Of a stretch of 64,000 nucleotides of DNA, positions 24,544-34,317 are shown in pieces. The number at the start of each line of letters is the position of its first letter. Positions within the stretch are counted from its first letter, which is position 1. A program made the position numbers and the translations under genes. Below the pieces are notes generated by a model. The model had not been told where the DNA came from. It did not search any database and was given only the letters and a program-made list of their open reading frames with translations. Source of the stretch: Tabrizicola caldifontis (GTDB taxonomy: Bacteria; Pseudomonadota; Alphaproteobacteria; Rhodobacterales; Rhodobacteraceae); the NCBI RefSeq assembly GCF_004762095.1, contig NZ_SIJH01000016.1, positions 1 to 64,000 of the forward strand. The letters are read 5' to 3'.

Positions 24544-25497
24544 TCATGCCGGTTCGCGCAGGATGCGGGGAACCTTGAATTCAATGTCCTCGACGGCGGT
24601 TTCGACCTGCTCCACCGTCACGTCGAACCGGACGCGGAAGGCGTCGAGCACCTCGTTCACCAGCACTTCCGGCGCGCTGGCACCGGCGGTCAGGCCGATT
24701 GCACGGGCCCCACCCAGCGCGCGCCAGTCGATGTCGGCGGCGCGCTGGATCAGCATGGAATAGCCGCAGCCCGCCGCGGCGCCGACTTCGACCAGCCGTT
24801 TCGAGTTCGAGGAGTTCGGCGCCCCGATCACCAGAAGCGCATCAATCTTCGGCGCGATGGCCTTGACTGCCGCCTGCCGGTTCGTGGTGGCATAACAGAT
24901 GTCGTCGTGCGCGGGTGCGTGGATCAGTGGAAAGCGTTCCTTCAGCGCTGCTGCGATTGCGGCGGTGTCATCGACCGAAAGGGTGGTCTGGGTGATGAAG
25001 GCCAGCTTCGCCGGGTCGCGGACCTGAAGCCTTGCCACATCCTCGACGGTTTCCACCAGCAGCACCTCGCCGGGCGGCAACTGGCCCATGGTGCCGACAG
25101 TTTCCGGGTGGCCCGCATGGCCGATGTAGATCATCTGTACGCCATTTTCGTGGTGCCGCGCGGCCTCGTTGTGGACCTTGGTCACCAGTGGGCAGGTTGC
25201 ATCGACGGCAATCATCTGCCGGCTTGCGGCCTCGAGCGGCACCGATTTCGGCACGCCATGGGCGGAGAAGACCACGGGCCGGTCGTCGGGGCATTCCGAC
25301 AGCTCCTCGACGAAAACCGCCCCCTTGGCCCGCAGGCCATCGACCACAAAGCGGTTGTGCACGATCTCGTGCCGGACATAGACCGGGGCGCCCCATTTCT
25401 CGATCGCCATCTCGACGATGCGGATCGCCCGGTCCACGCCCGCGCAAAAGCCGCGCGGGGCGGCGAGGTATAGGGTCAGGGGCGTTCTTTCGGTCAT
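24544..25497 (-). CDS. ispH: 4-hydroxy-3-methylbut-2-enyl diphosphate reductase
   Basis: The 317-residue enzyme makes IPP and DMAPP in the last step of the MEP pathway with a [4Fe-4S] cluster. The three cluster cysteines are in [13 protein letters not shown] near 18, [11 protein letters not shown] near 101 and [12 protein letters not shown] near 198. The substrate-binding SSNSKRL motif is near 227. The start at 25497 ([18 protein letters not shown]) is chosen over the long upstream extension to 25605, which has no family support. Confidence 0.95.
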   Translation of the reverse strand: MTERTPLTLYLAAPRGFCAGVDRAIRIVEMAIEKWGAPVYVRHEIVHNRFVVDGLRAKGAVFVEELSECPDDRPVVFSAHGVPKSVPLEAASRQMIAVDATCPLVTKVHNEAARHHENGVQMIYIGHAGHPETVGTMGQLPPGEVLLVETVEDVARLQVRDPAKLAFITQTTLSVDDTAAIAAALKERFPLIHAPAHDDICYATTNRQAAVKAIAPKIDALLVIGAPNSSNSKRLVEVGAAAGCGYSMLIQRAADIDWRALGGARAIGLTAGASAPEVLVNEVLDAFRVRFDVTVEQVETAVEDIEFKVPRILREPA

Positions 25498-25561
25498 CTG
25501 ACATCCTTCGCTTGGCCCAGAGGTAAGCCGCGCCGCGCCGCAGGTCCAGCCCGATCGGCGC

Positions 25562-25993
25562 TCAGACCAGCGACAGGGCCGTGCCCCCGGCCCAGGCCAG
25601 CGCAAGATAGCGCCCGGTCTTGGCGATGATCAGCAGCAGCAGCACCAACGGAAGAGGCGCCCGCAGAAGCCCGGCGACAAAGACGATCAGATCACCCCCG
25701 GGCGCCCAGGACAGCAGCAGCGAACACAGACCCCAGCGCGCGAACCAGCCTTCGGCGCGCGCAAGCTGCGCCGGGCGGACCGGAAACCGCGGGTGTTCGC
25801 GCAGGCCGCCAAAGCCTCGCCCCAGCGCGTAGGTCAGGCACGACCCCAACACGTTGCCGGACGAGGCGACCAGGACCAGTATCAAGGCCGGCCATCCCGC
25901 GGCCTGAAGGCCCAGGAACACGATTTCGGACTGGAAGGGAACCGGAGTTGCGGCCAGGAAGGCCGCAAGGAACAGTCCCGCCAGCGGGATCAT
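25562..25993 (-). CDS. YqaA/DedA-like membrane protein
   Basis: The 143-residue membrane protein has the SNARE-associated/VTT (DedA) pattern: [18 protein letters not shown] at the start, [19 protein letters not shown] near 44 and a C-terminal helix pair. YqaA proteins are short members of the family that includes lipid scramblase-like proteins; substrate is unknown. It lies 64 bp upstream of ispH and 20 bp after the NYN gene. Confidence 0.82.
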   Translation of the reverse strand: MIPLAGLFLAAFLAATPVPFQSEIVFLGLQAAGWPALILVLVASSGNVLGSCLTYALGRGFGGLREHPRFPVRPAQLARAEGWFARWGLCSLLLSWAPGGDLIVFVAGLLRAPLPLVLLLLIIAKTGRYLALAWAGGTALSLV

Positions 25994-26012
25994 CTGGGCG
26001 AAGGGGCCGGCG

Positions 26013-26588
26013 TCACTTAGCCTCGACCGCGATCTCTTCGTTCGTCACCGGGCGCGGCTCGCGTGGCGGGCGTCCGATCACCTCGCGCAGCTCGTCCAGT
26101 TCGATGAAGTTGTCGGCCTGACGGCGCAGTTCGTCCGCGATCATCGGCGGCTGGCTGCGGATCGTCGAAACGACCGAAACGCGAACCCCCTGGCGCTGCA
26201 GGCTTTCCACCAGCGGGCGGAAGTCGCCATCGCCCGAGAACAGCACCACATGATCCAGGCGCGGCGCAAGTTCCATGGCATCGACGCACAGTTCGATGTC
26301 CATGTTCCCCTTGACCTTCCGCCGCCCCTGACTGTCGGTGTATTCCTTTGCCGGCTTTGTCCGCATGGTGAAGCCGTTGTAATGCAGCCAGTCCACCAGC
26401 GGGCGGATGGGCGAGTATTCCTCGTTCTCCAGCAGCGCCGTGTAGTAGAAAGCCCGCAGAAGCTTGCCGCGGCGCATGAACTCCATCCGCAGAAGCTTGT
26501 AGTCGATGTCGAAGCCCAGAGCCTTGGCGGCTGCGTAAAGGTTCGATCCATCTATGAACAGCGCAAGCCGTTCGTCCTTGTAAAACAT
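26013..26588 (-). CDS. NYN domain (LabA/DUF88-type) protein
   Basis: A 191-residue protein with the PIN-like NYN nuclease fold: the first acidic site in ALFIDGSNLYAAAK near 9-22, a second in KGNMDIELCVDAM near 94 and the third in VVLFSGDGDFRPLVESLQ near 113. These four or so carboxylates suggest metal-dependent RNase activity. The end (VTNEEIAVEAK) is short and acidic; no OST-HTH domain is attached. It is divergent from folK across 134 bp. Confidence 0.88.
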   Translation of the reverse strand: MFYKDERLALFIDGSNLYAAAKALGFDIDYKLLRMEFMRRGKLLRAFYYTALLENEEYSPIRPLVDWLHYNGFTMRTKPAKEYTDSQGRRKVKGNMDIELCVDAMELAPRLDHVVLFSGDGDFRPLVESLQRQGVRVSVVSTIRSQPPMIADELRRQADNFIELDELREVIGRPPREPRPVTNEEIAVEAK

Positions 26589-26722
26589 TATGGTCCCCTC
26601 AAAGCGCTGCGCCGAACGTGCTTTCGTGTCTGGATCACGTGGTGTAGTGAAGCTCGCCGACCAACTGCCCGTGAATATCAGGCCGGCGCGGGCGCGGACA
26701 AGTCAACTGTGAGACAATAAAC

Positions 26723-27301
26723 GTGAATGTCGGGAAAAACGGGCAGCTTCTGGTTGCATTCGGCGCAAATCTGCCGTTCGACGGCGCGGGTCCGGCTGAG
26801 ACGATCCTGAAGTCTGTGGCGGCCTTGTCCGGGGAAGGTCTGCAATTATTTGCACTTAGCCGGTTTTTCGCCACGCCCTGCTTTCCGGCGGGGGCGGGCC
26901 CTGACTATGTGAACGCCGCAGCGCTGCTGACTTGCAGCGAAGATGTTGACCTTACGTCAATTCTTGCGCGTCTTCATGCCGTCGAGGCCCGCTTCGGGCG
27001 CGAGCGCGCGCAGCGCTGGGGTATGCGGACGCTGGACATCGATCTTCTGGCTGTTGGCGATTCGGTTCTGCCCGATGCCGAAACCCAGGATCGCTGGCGT
27101 CTTCTGCCGCCCGAAGCGCAGGTGCGTACCACGCCCGACCGGCTGATCCTGCCGCATCCGCGTCTGCAGGACCGTGCCTTCGTTCTGGTTCCGCTTGCCG
27201 ATGTCGCGCCCGACTGGGTGCACCCGCGGACGGGGCTCGGCGTGCTGCAGATGCTGGATGCCCTGCCACCGGAAGATCGCGCCGCCGTGAAACCGCTTTG
27301 A
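26723..27301 (+). CDS. folK: 2-amino-4-hydroxy-6-hydroxymethyldihydropteridine pyrophosphokinase
   Basis: The 192-residue enzyme transfers pyrophosphate from ATP in folate synthesis. The signature RWGMRTLDIDLLAVGD (about 99-114) carries the metal-binding Asp pair (DIDLL), followed by LPHPRLQDRAFVLVPLADVAP. It uses a GTG start at 26723; the nearest ATG at 26727 is out of frame. It is the first gene of a long + strand housekeeping run. Folate supply links it loosely to the GcvT-type genes of the dmm island. Confidence 0.93.
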   Translation: MNVGKNGQLLVAFGANLPFDGAGPAETILKSVAALSGEGLQLFALSRFFATPCFPAGAGPDYVNAAALLTCSEDVDLTSILARLHAVEARFGRERAQRWGMRTLDIDLLAVGDSVLPDAETQDRWRLLPPEAQVRTTPDRLILPHPRLQDRAFVLVPLADVAPDWVHPRTGLGVLQMLDALPPEDRAAVKPL

Positions 27302-27384
27302 TTTGCAGCGATTCCGCGCTTGTCAAGTCTGTCCGATGGGCATAAAGAGGCGACTTCCAGCGAAGCTTCGGTATGGAGTAGCCC

Positions 27385-27738
27385 ATGGCCCGCGTGACGG
27401 TCGAAGATTGCGTTGACAAGGTTCCGAACCGGTTCGAACTGGTGATGCTGGCCGCCCATCGTGCGCGCGAGATCCAGGCCGGATCCCCGATCACCGTTGA
27501 TCGTGACAACGACAAGAACCCGGTCGTCGCCCTGCGCGAGATCGCCGAGGAGACCCAGTCGGCCGATGCACTGCGCGAACGGATGATCGAAAGCTACCAG
27601 ACCCAGATCGAGGTTGACGAACCGGAAGAAGACCAGATGGCGCTTCTGATGGGCGGCGAGATGGATCGTCCGGTGGTCGATGACATGTCGGAAGAAAAGC
27701 TTCTGCGCGCATTGATGGAAGCCCAGGGCGAGCTCTGA
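27385..27738 (+). CDS. rpoZ: DNA-directed RNA polymerase omega subunit
   Basis: The 117-residue protein starts [30 protein letters not shown] and continues [16 protein letters not shown], the conserved omega core that chaperones beta'. The C-terminal ~45 residues are acidic, as in alphaproteobacterial omega. It lies 25 bp before rsh, the usual neighbour. Confidence 0.96.
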   Translation: MARVTVEDCVDKVPNRFELVMLAAHRAREIQAGSPITVDRDNDKNPVVALREIAEETQSADALRERMIESYQTQIEVDEPEEDQMALLMGGEMDRPVVDDMSEEKLLRALMEAQGEL

Positions 27739-27763
27739 GGGTTACGGCCCGGGTGGGGCGCTG

Positions 27764-29881
27764 ATGATCGACGTCGAAGACCTCATCGCCCTGGTCCGCA
27801 ACTACAATCCGCGGTGCAACGCCGATCTGATCCGCAAGGCTTACGCTTACGGGCTCAAGATGCATGAGGGGCAGTTCCGCAAGTCGGGCGAGCCCTATTT
27901 CACCCACCCGGTCGCCGTTGCAGCCATCCTGACCGAACAGCGGCTGGACGATGCGACAATCATCACGGCGCTTCTGCACGACACGATCGAGGACACACGT
28001 TCCACCTATTCCGAGATTGCCGCCCTGTTCGGCGAAGAAATCGCCGAACTGGTGGACGGGGTGACGAAGCTGACGAATCTGCAGCTTTCCTCGGCCGGCA
28101 GCCAGCAGGCGGAAAACTTCCGAAAGCTCTTCATGGCGATGTCCCGCGACTTGCGGGTGATCCTAGTCAAGCTGGGTGACCGTCTGCACAACATGCGGAC
28201 GATCAAGTCCATGAGTCCGGAAAAGCAGGCCCAGAAGGCGCGCGAGACGATGGAAATCTTTGCGCCGCTCGCGGGCCGGATGGGCATGCAGTGGATGCGC
28301 GAGGAGCTGGAGGATCTGGCCTTCAAGGTCCTGAACCCGGAGGCGCGCAATTCCATCATGCGCCGCTTCCTGACGCTGCAACGCGAAACCGGCGATGTGG
28401 TCCACAAGATCACCGCCGATATCCGGCACGAACTGGAAAAGGCCCAGATCGAGGCCGATGTCTACGGACGGGCGAAAAAGCCCTATTCGATCTGGCGCAA
28501 GATGCAGGAAAAGGACCTGGCGTTCAGCCGGCTCTCCGACATCTACGGCTTTCGCGTCATCTGCGGCACGGTCGCCGACTGCTACCGGATCCTCGGGGTG
28601 ATTCATCAGCGCTGGCGCGCAGTGCCGGGTCGGTTCAAGGATTACATCAGTCAGCCGAAATCGAACGGCTACCGTTCGATCCATACCACCGTGTCGGGCC
28701 GCGACGGCAAGCGGGTCGAGGTGCAGATCCGCACGCGCGAGATGCACGAGGTGGCCGAGGCCGGGGTCGCCGCGCACTGGTCCTATCGCGAGGGCGTCCG
28801 TGCGGTTAACCCCTTTGCGGTCGATCCGGCCAAGTGGATCGCGACACTGACGGAACGTCTGGACGAGGGCGACACCGACGAGTTTCTGGAAAACGTCAAG
28901 CTCGAGATGTATTCCGACCAGGTGTTCTGCTTCACGCCCAAGGGCGACGTGGTGCAGTTGCCCCGGGGGGCGACGCCGCTGGACTTTGCCTATGCCATCC
29001 ATACGAGGATCGGCAACTCCTGCGTCTCGGCCAAGATAGACGGCATCCGGGTGCCCCTGTGGACCCGGCTGAAGAACGGCCAGTCGGTCGAGATCATCAC
29101 GGCCGAGGGCCAGCGGCCGCAGGCCAGCTGGATCGACATCGTGACCACGGGCCGCGCCAAGGCCGCGATCCGGCGCAGTCTGCGGGAAGAGGACCGGGGC
29201 CGGTTCGTCAAGCTTGGCCAGGAACTGGCCCGCGCCGCCTTCGATCACGTCGGCAAGAAGGCGACGGACAAGGCCCTGCGCACGGCGGCAAAGATGCTGG
29301 GGCTTTCTGACGAGAACGACCTGCTCGCCCGCCTTGGATCTGCCGAACTGCCCGCGCGTCGCGTGGTCGAGACGCTGTATCCCGAACTTGCCCAGGCTGT
29401 GGCGGAAGAGGTGGACGCAAGGCGCCCCGTCGTCGGGTTGACCGCTGACCAGAGCTTTCGGCGCGCCCAGTGCTGTCAGCCCGTGCCAGGCGAGCGCATC
29501 GTCGGCATCACCTATCGCGGCCAGGGTGTCGTGGTTCATGCCATCGACTGCCCGGCGCTGGAGGAATTCGAGGACCAGACCTCGCGCTGGGTGGATCTGC
29601 ACTGGCACTCGGGCCGTCACGCGCCGGTCTACACGGTGTCGCTGGACCTGACCATTTCCAATGACGCGGGCGTTCTGGGCCGGATCTGTACCCTGATTGG
29701 CGAGCAGAAGGCCAATATCTCGGATCTGCGATTCACCGACCGCAAGCCGGATTTCTACCGCCTTATCATTGATGTAGACTTGCGCGACGTGGAACACCTG
29801 CACATGGTGATGACTGCCCTTGAAGCCGAAACCGATGTTGCGCAGATCGCACGCCATCGCGATTTGACACGGCGTCCTTAA
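27764..29881 (+). CDS. rsh: Bifunctional (p)ppGpp synthetase/hydrolase (RelA/SpoT homologue)
   Basis: The 705-residue stringent-response enzyme has an HD hydrolase domain (FTHPVAVAAIL near 45, ALLHDTIEDT near 68), a synthetase domain (SNGYRSIHTTVSGRDG near 302), a TGS domain (about 385-445, DVVQLPRGATPLDFAYAIHT) and a C-terminal ACT domain (about 625-700). Both catalytic halves look complete, as in single-copy alphaproteobacterial Rsh. It sits between rpoZ and a DUF2062 gene. Confidence 0.95.
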   Translation: MIDVEDLIALVRNYNPRCNADLIRKAYAYGLKMHEGQFRKSGEPYFTHPVAVAAILTEQRLDDATIITALLHDTIEDTRSTYSEIAALFGEEIAELVDGVTKLTNLQLSSAGSQQAENFRKLFMAMSRDLRVILVKLGDRLHNMRTIKSMSPEKQAQKARETMEIFAPLAGRMGMQWMREELEDLAFKVLNPEARNSIMRRFLTLQRETGDVVHKITADIRHELEKAQIEADVYGRAKKPYSIWRKMQEKDLAFSRLSDIYGFRVICGTVADCYRILGVIHQRWRAVPGRFKDYISQPKSNGYRSIHTTVSGRDGKRVEVQIRTREMHEVAEAGVAAHWSYREGVRAVNPFAVDPAKWIATLTERLDEGDTDEFLENVKLEMYSDQVFCFTPKGDVVQLPRGATPLDFAYAIHTRIGNSCVSAKIDGIRVPLWTRLKNGQSVEIITAEGQRPQASWIDIVTTGRAKAAIRRSLREEDRGRFVKLGQELARAAFDHVGKKATDKALRTAAKMLGLSDENDLLARLGSAELPARRVVETLYPELAQAVAEEVDARRPVVGLTADQSFRRAQCCQPVPGERIVGITYRGQGVVVHAIDCPALEEFEDQTSRWVDLHWHSGRHAPVYTVSLDLTISNDAGVLGRICTLIGEQKANISDLRFTDRKPDFYRLIIDVDLRDVEHLHMVMTALEAETDVAQIARHRDLTRRP

Positions 29882-29924
29882 GGCGGCACATCGGGCAGGC
29901 GACCCGGGCAGAGAGGCACGCGAA

Positions 29925-30632
29925 TTGGTCTTCAAGCGCAGGGAACCGTTGGGCTGGAGTGCGTGGCTGCGCGAGCAGGTCTATCCGCGCGGCGGCTTCA
30001 AGCGCGCGACCCGGTACGTCGTCCACCGCATGCGCCGCCTGCCGGACCAGCCGCACCGTGTGGCGCGGGGGGTCTTTGCGGGGTCGCTGATCGGCTTCCT
30101 GCCCCTGCCCGGCCTGCAATTCCTTGCCGCCTGGGGGGCGGCGCGCCTGGCGCGGGGCAATATGCTTGCCGCGCTTCTGGCGACCTTCAACACCAATCCC
30201 GTCACCACGCCCTTCTTCGCTGTCCTGGCCATGACACTGGGCCACTGGATCCTGGGGATCGAGGCGCCGCTCAATGCCGATTACATCGGTCATGCCTTCG
30301 CTGGCGCGGGCAGCGATCTGTGGTTCAACTTCACCGCGATCTTCGGCCCCGAAAAGGCCCGCTGGGACGGGCTGATCCAGTTCTGGCACGAAATCTACCT
30401 GCCCTATTTCATCGGTGCCCTTGGGCCGGGGATCGTGATCAGCGCGATTGCCTACTACGTCACGATCCCCCTGGTGGAGGCCTACCAGAAGGCCCGAGCC
30501 GCCACTGCGCACGAACGGGGCGAGCGGCGGCGCAAGATGCGGGCCAAGCTGGCCGAGGCCGCCGCCGCAATCTCGCGGCGCGACGAGGTTCCCGGTGACG
30601 AAGCGGGTGACGACGGCCCGGGCGCGCCCTAG
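29925..30632 (+). CDS. DUF2062 domain membrane protein
   Basis: The 235-residue protein has the DUF2062 core (about 40-185): VARGVFAGSLIGFLPLPGLQF, then NTNPVTTPFFAVLAMTLGHW and a last segment IGALGPGIVISAIAYYV. A Lys/Arg-rich coil and acidic end follow. Function is unknown. The start is TTG at 29925 with GAGAGG 8 nt upstream; there is no good ATG, so this start is uncertain. It is co-oriented with rsh and pdxJ. Confidence 0.82.
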   Translation: MVFKRREPLGWSAWLREQVYPRGGFKRATRYVVHRMRRLPDQPHRVARGVFAGSLIGFLPLPGLQFLAAWGAARLARGNMLAALLATFNTNPVTTPFFAVLAMTLGHWILGIEAPLNADYIGHAFAGAGSDLWFNFTAIFGPEKARWDGLIQFWHEIYLPYFIGALGPGIVISAIAYYVTIPLVEAYQKARAATAHERGERRRKMRAKLAEAAAAISRRDEVPGDEAGDDGPGAP

Positions 30633-30666
30633 ACTGAACGGATGACAAGCGGGTGAGGACGGAACC

Positions 30667-31437
30667 ATGACATTGCCATTGCGCGCTCCGGGCAGGTTGC
30701 GGCTTGGGGTCAACATCGACCATGTGGCCACCGTGCGGAATGCGCGCGGCTCTGCCTGGCCCGATCCGCTGCGCGCGGCGCTCTTGGCCGAAACGGCCGG
30801 GGCAGACGGTATCACCGCCCACCTGCGCGAGGATCGCCGCCACATCCGCGATGCCGACATCGAGGCGCTTATGGCGGGGATTGCCATTCCGCTGAACTTC
30901 GAATGCGCCGCCACGGCAGAGATGCAGGCGATCGTGCTGCACCATCGGCCCCATGCCGTCTGCCTGGTGCCGGAAAAGCGCGAGGAACGCACGACCGAAG
31001 GCGGGCTGGACGTGGCCGGCGACATTCCGCGCCTGACAGATTACATCGCCCCTCTGCGTGAGGCCGGCTGCCGTGTCAGCATGTTCATCAGCCACGACCC
31101 GCGCCAGATCGAGGCCAGCGCGGCCATCGGTGCGGCAGTGGTGGAACTTCACACCGGGCTTTATTCCGACCTGCTGGCGGAAGGCCACGGCGAATTGGCC
31201 GAGCGTGAACTGGCCGCGTTGCGCAAGGGCGCGGAACGTGCCGCCGCCCTGGGGCTTGAGGTGCATGCCGGTCACGGGCTGACCTACGACAATGTCGAAG
31301 CCATCGCCGCAATTCCGGAACTGACCGAACTGAACATCGGCCATTTCCTGGTGGGCGAGGCGATCTTCCGCGGGTTAGGTCCCGCGATCGAGGAAATGCG
31401 CCGTCGCATGGACCTGGCGCGCGGGGTGGCCGCGTGA
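30667..31437 (+). CDS. pdxJ: Pyridoxine 5'-phosphate synthase
   Basis: The 256-residue TIM-barrel enzyme condenses 1-deoxyxylulose 5-phosphate with 3-amino-2-oxopropyl phosphate. Motifs: [17 protein letters not shown] near 11, [17 protein letters not shown] near 100 and the phosphate-binding end [15 protein letters not shown] near 225. Product PLP is needed by the PatB-type lyase and others. It is followed by acpS in the usual order. Confidence 0.96.
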   Translation: MTLPLRAPGRLRLGVNIDHVATVRNARGSAWPDPLRAALLAETAGADGITAHLREDRRHIRDADIEALMAGIAIPLNFECAATAEMQAIVLHHRPHAVCLVPEKREERTTEGGLDVAGDIPRLTDYIAPLREAGCRVSMFISHDPRQIEASAAIGAAVVELHTGLYSDLLAEGHGELAERELAALRKGAERAAALGLEVHAGHGLTYDNVEAIAAIPELTELNIGHFLVGEAIFRGLGPAIEEMRRRMDLARGVAA

Positions 31438-31501
31438 CAGCGGAATCCGGCATGAATTCCGGACCGCAAATCGGCGGCGGCTGTCGGAAGGGCCTCCCTC
31501 G

Positions 31502-31912
31502 ATGATCCTGGGCATCGGCACCGATCTTGCAAACATCGACCGGATCGAGGCGACGCTAACCCGGTTTGGCGACCGTTTCCGCGATCGCGTCTTCACCGAA
31601 CGCGAACAGCGCAAGGCCGAAGGCAGGCCGCGCGCGGTCGCAGCAACCTATGCCAAGCGCTGGGCAGCGAAAGAGGCTTGCTCGAAGGCGCTGGGCACGG
31701 GCCTGCGCATGGGCATAGCCTGGAAGGACATGGCGGTGACCAACCTTCGCTCGGGCCAGCCGGTGATGCATGTGACCGGCTGGGCCGCCGACCGCCTGCG
31801 CGCAATGACGCCCGAAGGGCATGAGGCAGTGATCCATGTTACCTTGACTGACGACCACCCATGGGCGCAGGCTTTCGTCATCATCGAGGCAAGGCCCATC
31901 ACCCGGAGGTGA
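31502..31912 (+). CDS. acpS: Holo-[acyl-carrier-protein] synthase
   Basis: The 136-residue enzyme transfers phosphopantetheine from CoA to acyl carrier protein. It has [16 protein letters not shown] at the start and [19 protein letters not shown] near 50, both typical of AcpS trimers. It lies 64 bp after pdxJ. Confidence 0.95.
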   Translation: MILGIGTDLANIDRIEATLTRFGDRFRDRVFTEREQRKAEGRPRAVAATYAKRWAAKEACSKALGTGLRMGIAWKDMAVTNLRSGQPVMHVTGWAADRLRAMTPEGHEAVIHVTLTDDHPWAQAFVIIEARPITRR

Positions 31913-31915
31913 AGC

Positions 31916-32629
31916 ATGTCCCAGCCGCAATACTCGCCCCGGATCGAGGCGCTGGTGGCGGCGGGCGTTGCGGTGGCGGCGCTGGGTGTGGCGGGCTGGC
32001 TGGGATGGATGATCGGCTGGCCCGGAAGCTTCGATACCTCCGACCCGGATTTCGTCAATCCGATCTCGATCATGATCCTGGGGCTTCTGGGCGCTGCGGT
32101 CTGGTTCGGGATCAAGGCCGTGGGCCACGAACGCCGGCACCGCGCCTTCGGGAATGGTCATCTGAACCTTGATCCACCCGGCCATCTGCGACTGGGCGGG
32201 GCGCTCAGCGGCCGGCTGAAGGTGCAGCGGCCGGTTGCTGCCGCCGGACCTTTCCACATGGTGCTGACCTGTTTCGATGTTCACGAATTCGAGGACAACG
32301 GGCGCTTCAAGACCGTGGATTTTCCGGTGTGGACCGATGAAAGGACACTGCCACGCGAAACCGATGCCACCCAGGGCCTTGCCTTCCGTTTCGTTCTTCC
32401 CGCCTCGGTGGGCCTCGACCCTGTGCCTTCCGGCATCCTGCCAGGGCAAGCGTCGCGTCACCGGCTAACAGTGCATGTCCCGGGAATGAAGCAGGTCGTT
32501 GCCAGCAACACCCCGCCCGTGGGGCGCTACTGGAAGCTCGTCGTAACGGCCCCGACGGCGGGCCCTGAGTTCCGTGCCGAGGTCGTCGTTCCGACCGACC
32601 GTCCGCGCGGTAACAGCCGGTTGCCTTGA
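31916..32629 (+). CDS. Hypothetical protein with two N-terminal membrane segments
   Basis: The 237-residue protein has two membrane helices (about 12-33 and 47-66) followed by a soluble C-terminal region rich in beta strands (GRLKVQRPVAAAGPFHMVLTC near 98, FRFVLPASVGLDPVPSGI). The topology recalls DUF3592-like proteins, but the match is weak. It sits three bases after acpS and before lepB, in a spot that often holds a small membrane gene. Function unknown. Confidence 0.65.
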   Translation: MSQPQYSPRIEALVAAGVAVAALGVAGWLGWMIGWPGSFDTSDPDFVNPISIMILGLLGAAVWFGIKAVGHERRHRAFGNGHLNLDPPGHLRLGGALSGRLKVQRPVAAAGPFHMVLTCFDVHEFEDNGRFKTVDFPVWTDERTLPRETDATQGLAFRFVLPASVGLDPVPSGILPGQASRHRLTVHVPGMKQVVASNTPPVGRYWKLVVTAPTAGPEFRAEVVVPTDRPRGNSRLP

Positions 32630-32692
32630 CTTCCCCCGACGCTTGCGCGCAAGAAGCGCGAGACCGTGAAAGGGCAAGGGGCAGGGCAGATC

Positions 32693-33478
32693 ATGGCGAA
32701 GGCAAAGTCCGACGGCGGTTTTGTCGAGACGATCAAGACCGTCTTCTGGGCGCTGGTTATCGCAGGTGTCTTCCGCACGCTGTTCTTTCAGCCCTTCTGG
32801 ATTCCCTCGGAATCGATGAAGGACACGCTGCTGATCGGCGACTTCCTGTTCGTCAACAAGATGGCCTATGGCTATTCGAAATATTCCTGCCCATTCGCAA
32901 TGTGCCCCTTCGAAGGCCGCATCTTCGCCAGCGAACCCAAGCGCGGCGATGTCGTGGTGTTCCGCCACCCGGTGAACGGGTCGGATTTCATCAAGCGCCT
33001 GATCGGCCTGCCGGGGGACCGGATCCAGATGAAGGACGGGATCCTTTACATCAACGGTGTTGCCGCCCCGCAGGAACCGGCTGGCGTGTTCGAAGAGGTC
33101 TATGAACCCCAGGGCCCGATGCGGAACCTGCCACGCTGTGAGAACGGCGCTGTCGGGGCCGGGGGCATCTGCAAGAAGTCCCGTTTCATCGAAACCCTGC
33201 CCGAGGGCCGCCAGCATCATGTCCTGAACATCGACACGAACGGCTTCGGCGACAACACCGATGTCTTCACCGTGCCGGAGGGGCATTACTTCTTCATGGG
33301 TGACAACCGCGACAACAGCCAGGACAGCCGCTATGCCCAGGCCGTGGGCGGCGTGGGATTTGTTCCAGCAGAATATCTGATCGGCCGCGCCGACCGTATC
33401 ATCTTTTCCTCTGCCGGAACCCGGATGCTGTATTTCTGGACCTGGCGGTCCGACCGTTATTTCAAGGCGATCGAGTGA
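32693..33478 (+). CDS. lepB: Signal peptidase I
   Basis: The 261-residue membrane protease removes signal peptides. After one N-terminal anchor ([15 protein letters not shown]) come the catalytic Ser in [13 protein letters not shown] near 40, the general-base Lys in [16 protein letters not shown] near 103 and the family box [17 protein letters not shown] near 200. ATG 32693 is preferred over GTG 32666, because GGGGCAGGG lies upstream and the anchor follows at normal distance. The stop overlaps the rnc start. Confidence 0.95.
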   Translation: MAKAKSDGGFVETIKTVFWALVIAGVFRTLFFQPFWIPSESMKDTLLIGDFLFVNKMAYGYSKYSCPFAMCPFEGRIFASEPKRGDVVVFRHPVNGSDFIKRLIGLPGDRIQMKDGILYINGVAAPQEPAGVFEEVYEPQGPMRNLPRCENGAVGAGGICKKSRFIETLPEGRQHHVLNIDTNGFGDNTDVFTVPEGHYFFMGDNRDNSQDSRYAQAVGGVGFVPAEYLIGRADRIIFSSAGTRMLYFWTWRSDRYFKAIE

Positions 33479-34164
33479 GGCTTTCGGCCGAACTTGTCGC
33501 CTTCCAGGCCCGGCTCGGACACCGTTTCCGGCAGCCCGAGCTTCTTCTGCGTGCTGTAACACATGCCTCGATCGGAACGGCTACCCGACCCGACAACCAG
33601 CGTCTGGAGTTCCTGGGCGACCGCGTGCTGGGTCTTGTCATGGCCGAGGCGCTGCTTGCGGCCGACGAAAGCGCGCGCGAGGGCCAGCTTGCCCCCCGCT
33701 TCAACGCTCTGGTGCGCAAGGAAACCTGTGCTGCCGTGGCGCGCGAGATCGGTCTTGGCGATGTGCTGAAGCTTGGCCGGTCCGAGATGCTGACCGGCGG
33801 GCGCCGGAAAGATGCCCTGCTGGGTGACGCCATGGAGGCGGTGATTGCCGCCGTCTATGAGGACGCAGGCTTCGAGGCCGCGCGCGCGCTGGTCCTGCGG
33901 CTGTGGGGCGACCGGATCGCCGCTGTGGAGCCCGACGCGCGCGACGCGAAGACCAGCCTTCAGGAATGGGCGCAGGCGCGCGGCATGCCGCCGCCCGTCT
34001 ATGAGGAGGCCGGGCGTTCCGGCCCGGACCATGCGCCGGTCTTCACCGTGCGGGTCAAACTGGCCAGCGGCGAGACGGCCGAGGCCTCTGCCGGGTCGAA
34101 ACGGGTGGCCGAACAGGCCGCGGCCAGAGCACTCCTAGATCGGGTGGCGGACTCGGGGGGCTGA
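33475..34164 (+). CDS. rnc: Ribonuclease III
   Basis: The 229-residue enzyme cleaves double-stranded RNA. The signature [21 protein letters not shown] (about 39-59) holds catalytic acids; the second site is [18 protein letters not shown] near 110. A dsRNA-binding domain ends the protein (about 160-226). The start is GTG at 33475 inside the lepB stop (GTGA), so the genes are coupled. Confidence 0.95.
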   Translation: MRLSAELVAFQARLGHRFRQPELLLRAVTHASIGTATRPDNQRLEFLGDRVLGLVMAEALLAADESAREGQLAPRFNALVRKETCAAVAREIGLGDVLKLGRSEMLTGGRRKDALLGDAMEAVIAAVYEDAGFEAARALVLRLWGDRIAAVEPDARDAKTSLQEWAQARGMPPPVYEEAGRSGPDHAPVFTVRVKLASGETAEASAGSKRVAEQAAARALLDRVADSGG

Positions 34165-34317
34165 GCAGCCGCTTGTCCAGGATTGCGTGCAATCTTCGCG
34201 GGGGCTTGCCCGCACGCGAACGCAGTTCATGATCAGGCCTGCTTGGCGTTTCAGGGAAATCTGGCCTTTTCCGCCGGTTTGGCCTATGGGTTCGGGTCAA
34301 GGAAAGGGTGCCATCAC

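Noticed and set aside
24312-24584. Short minus-strand ORFs upstream of the hypothetical secreted gene
   Set aside because: No domain or start context; part lies inside ispH.
28163-29935. 590-codon minus-strand open frame opposite rsh
   Set aside because: Antisense of a complete RelA/SpoT gene; no domain, no Shine-Dalgarno.
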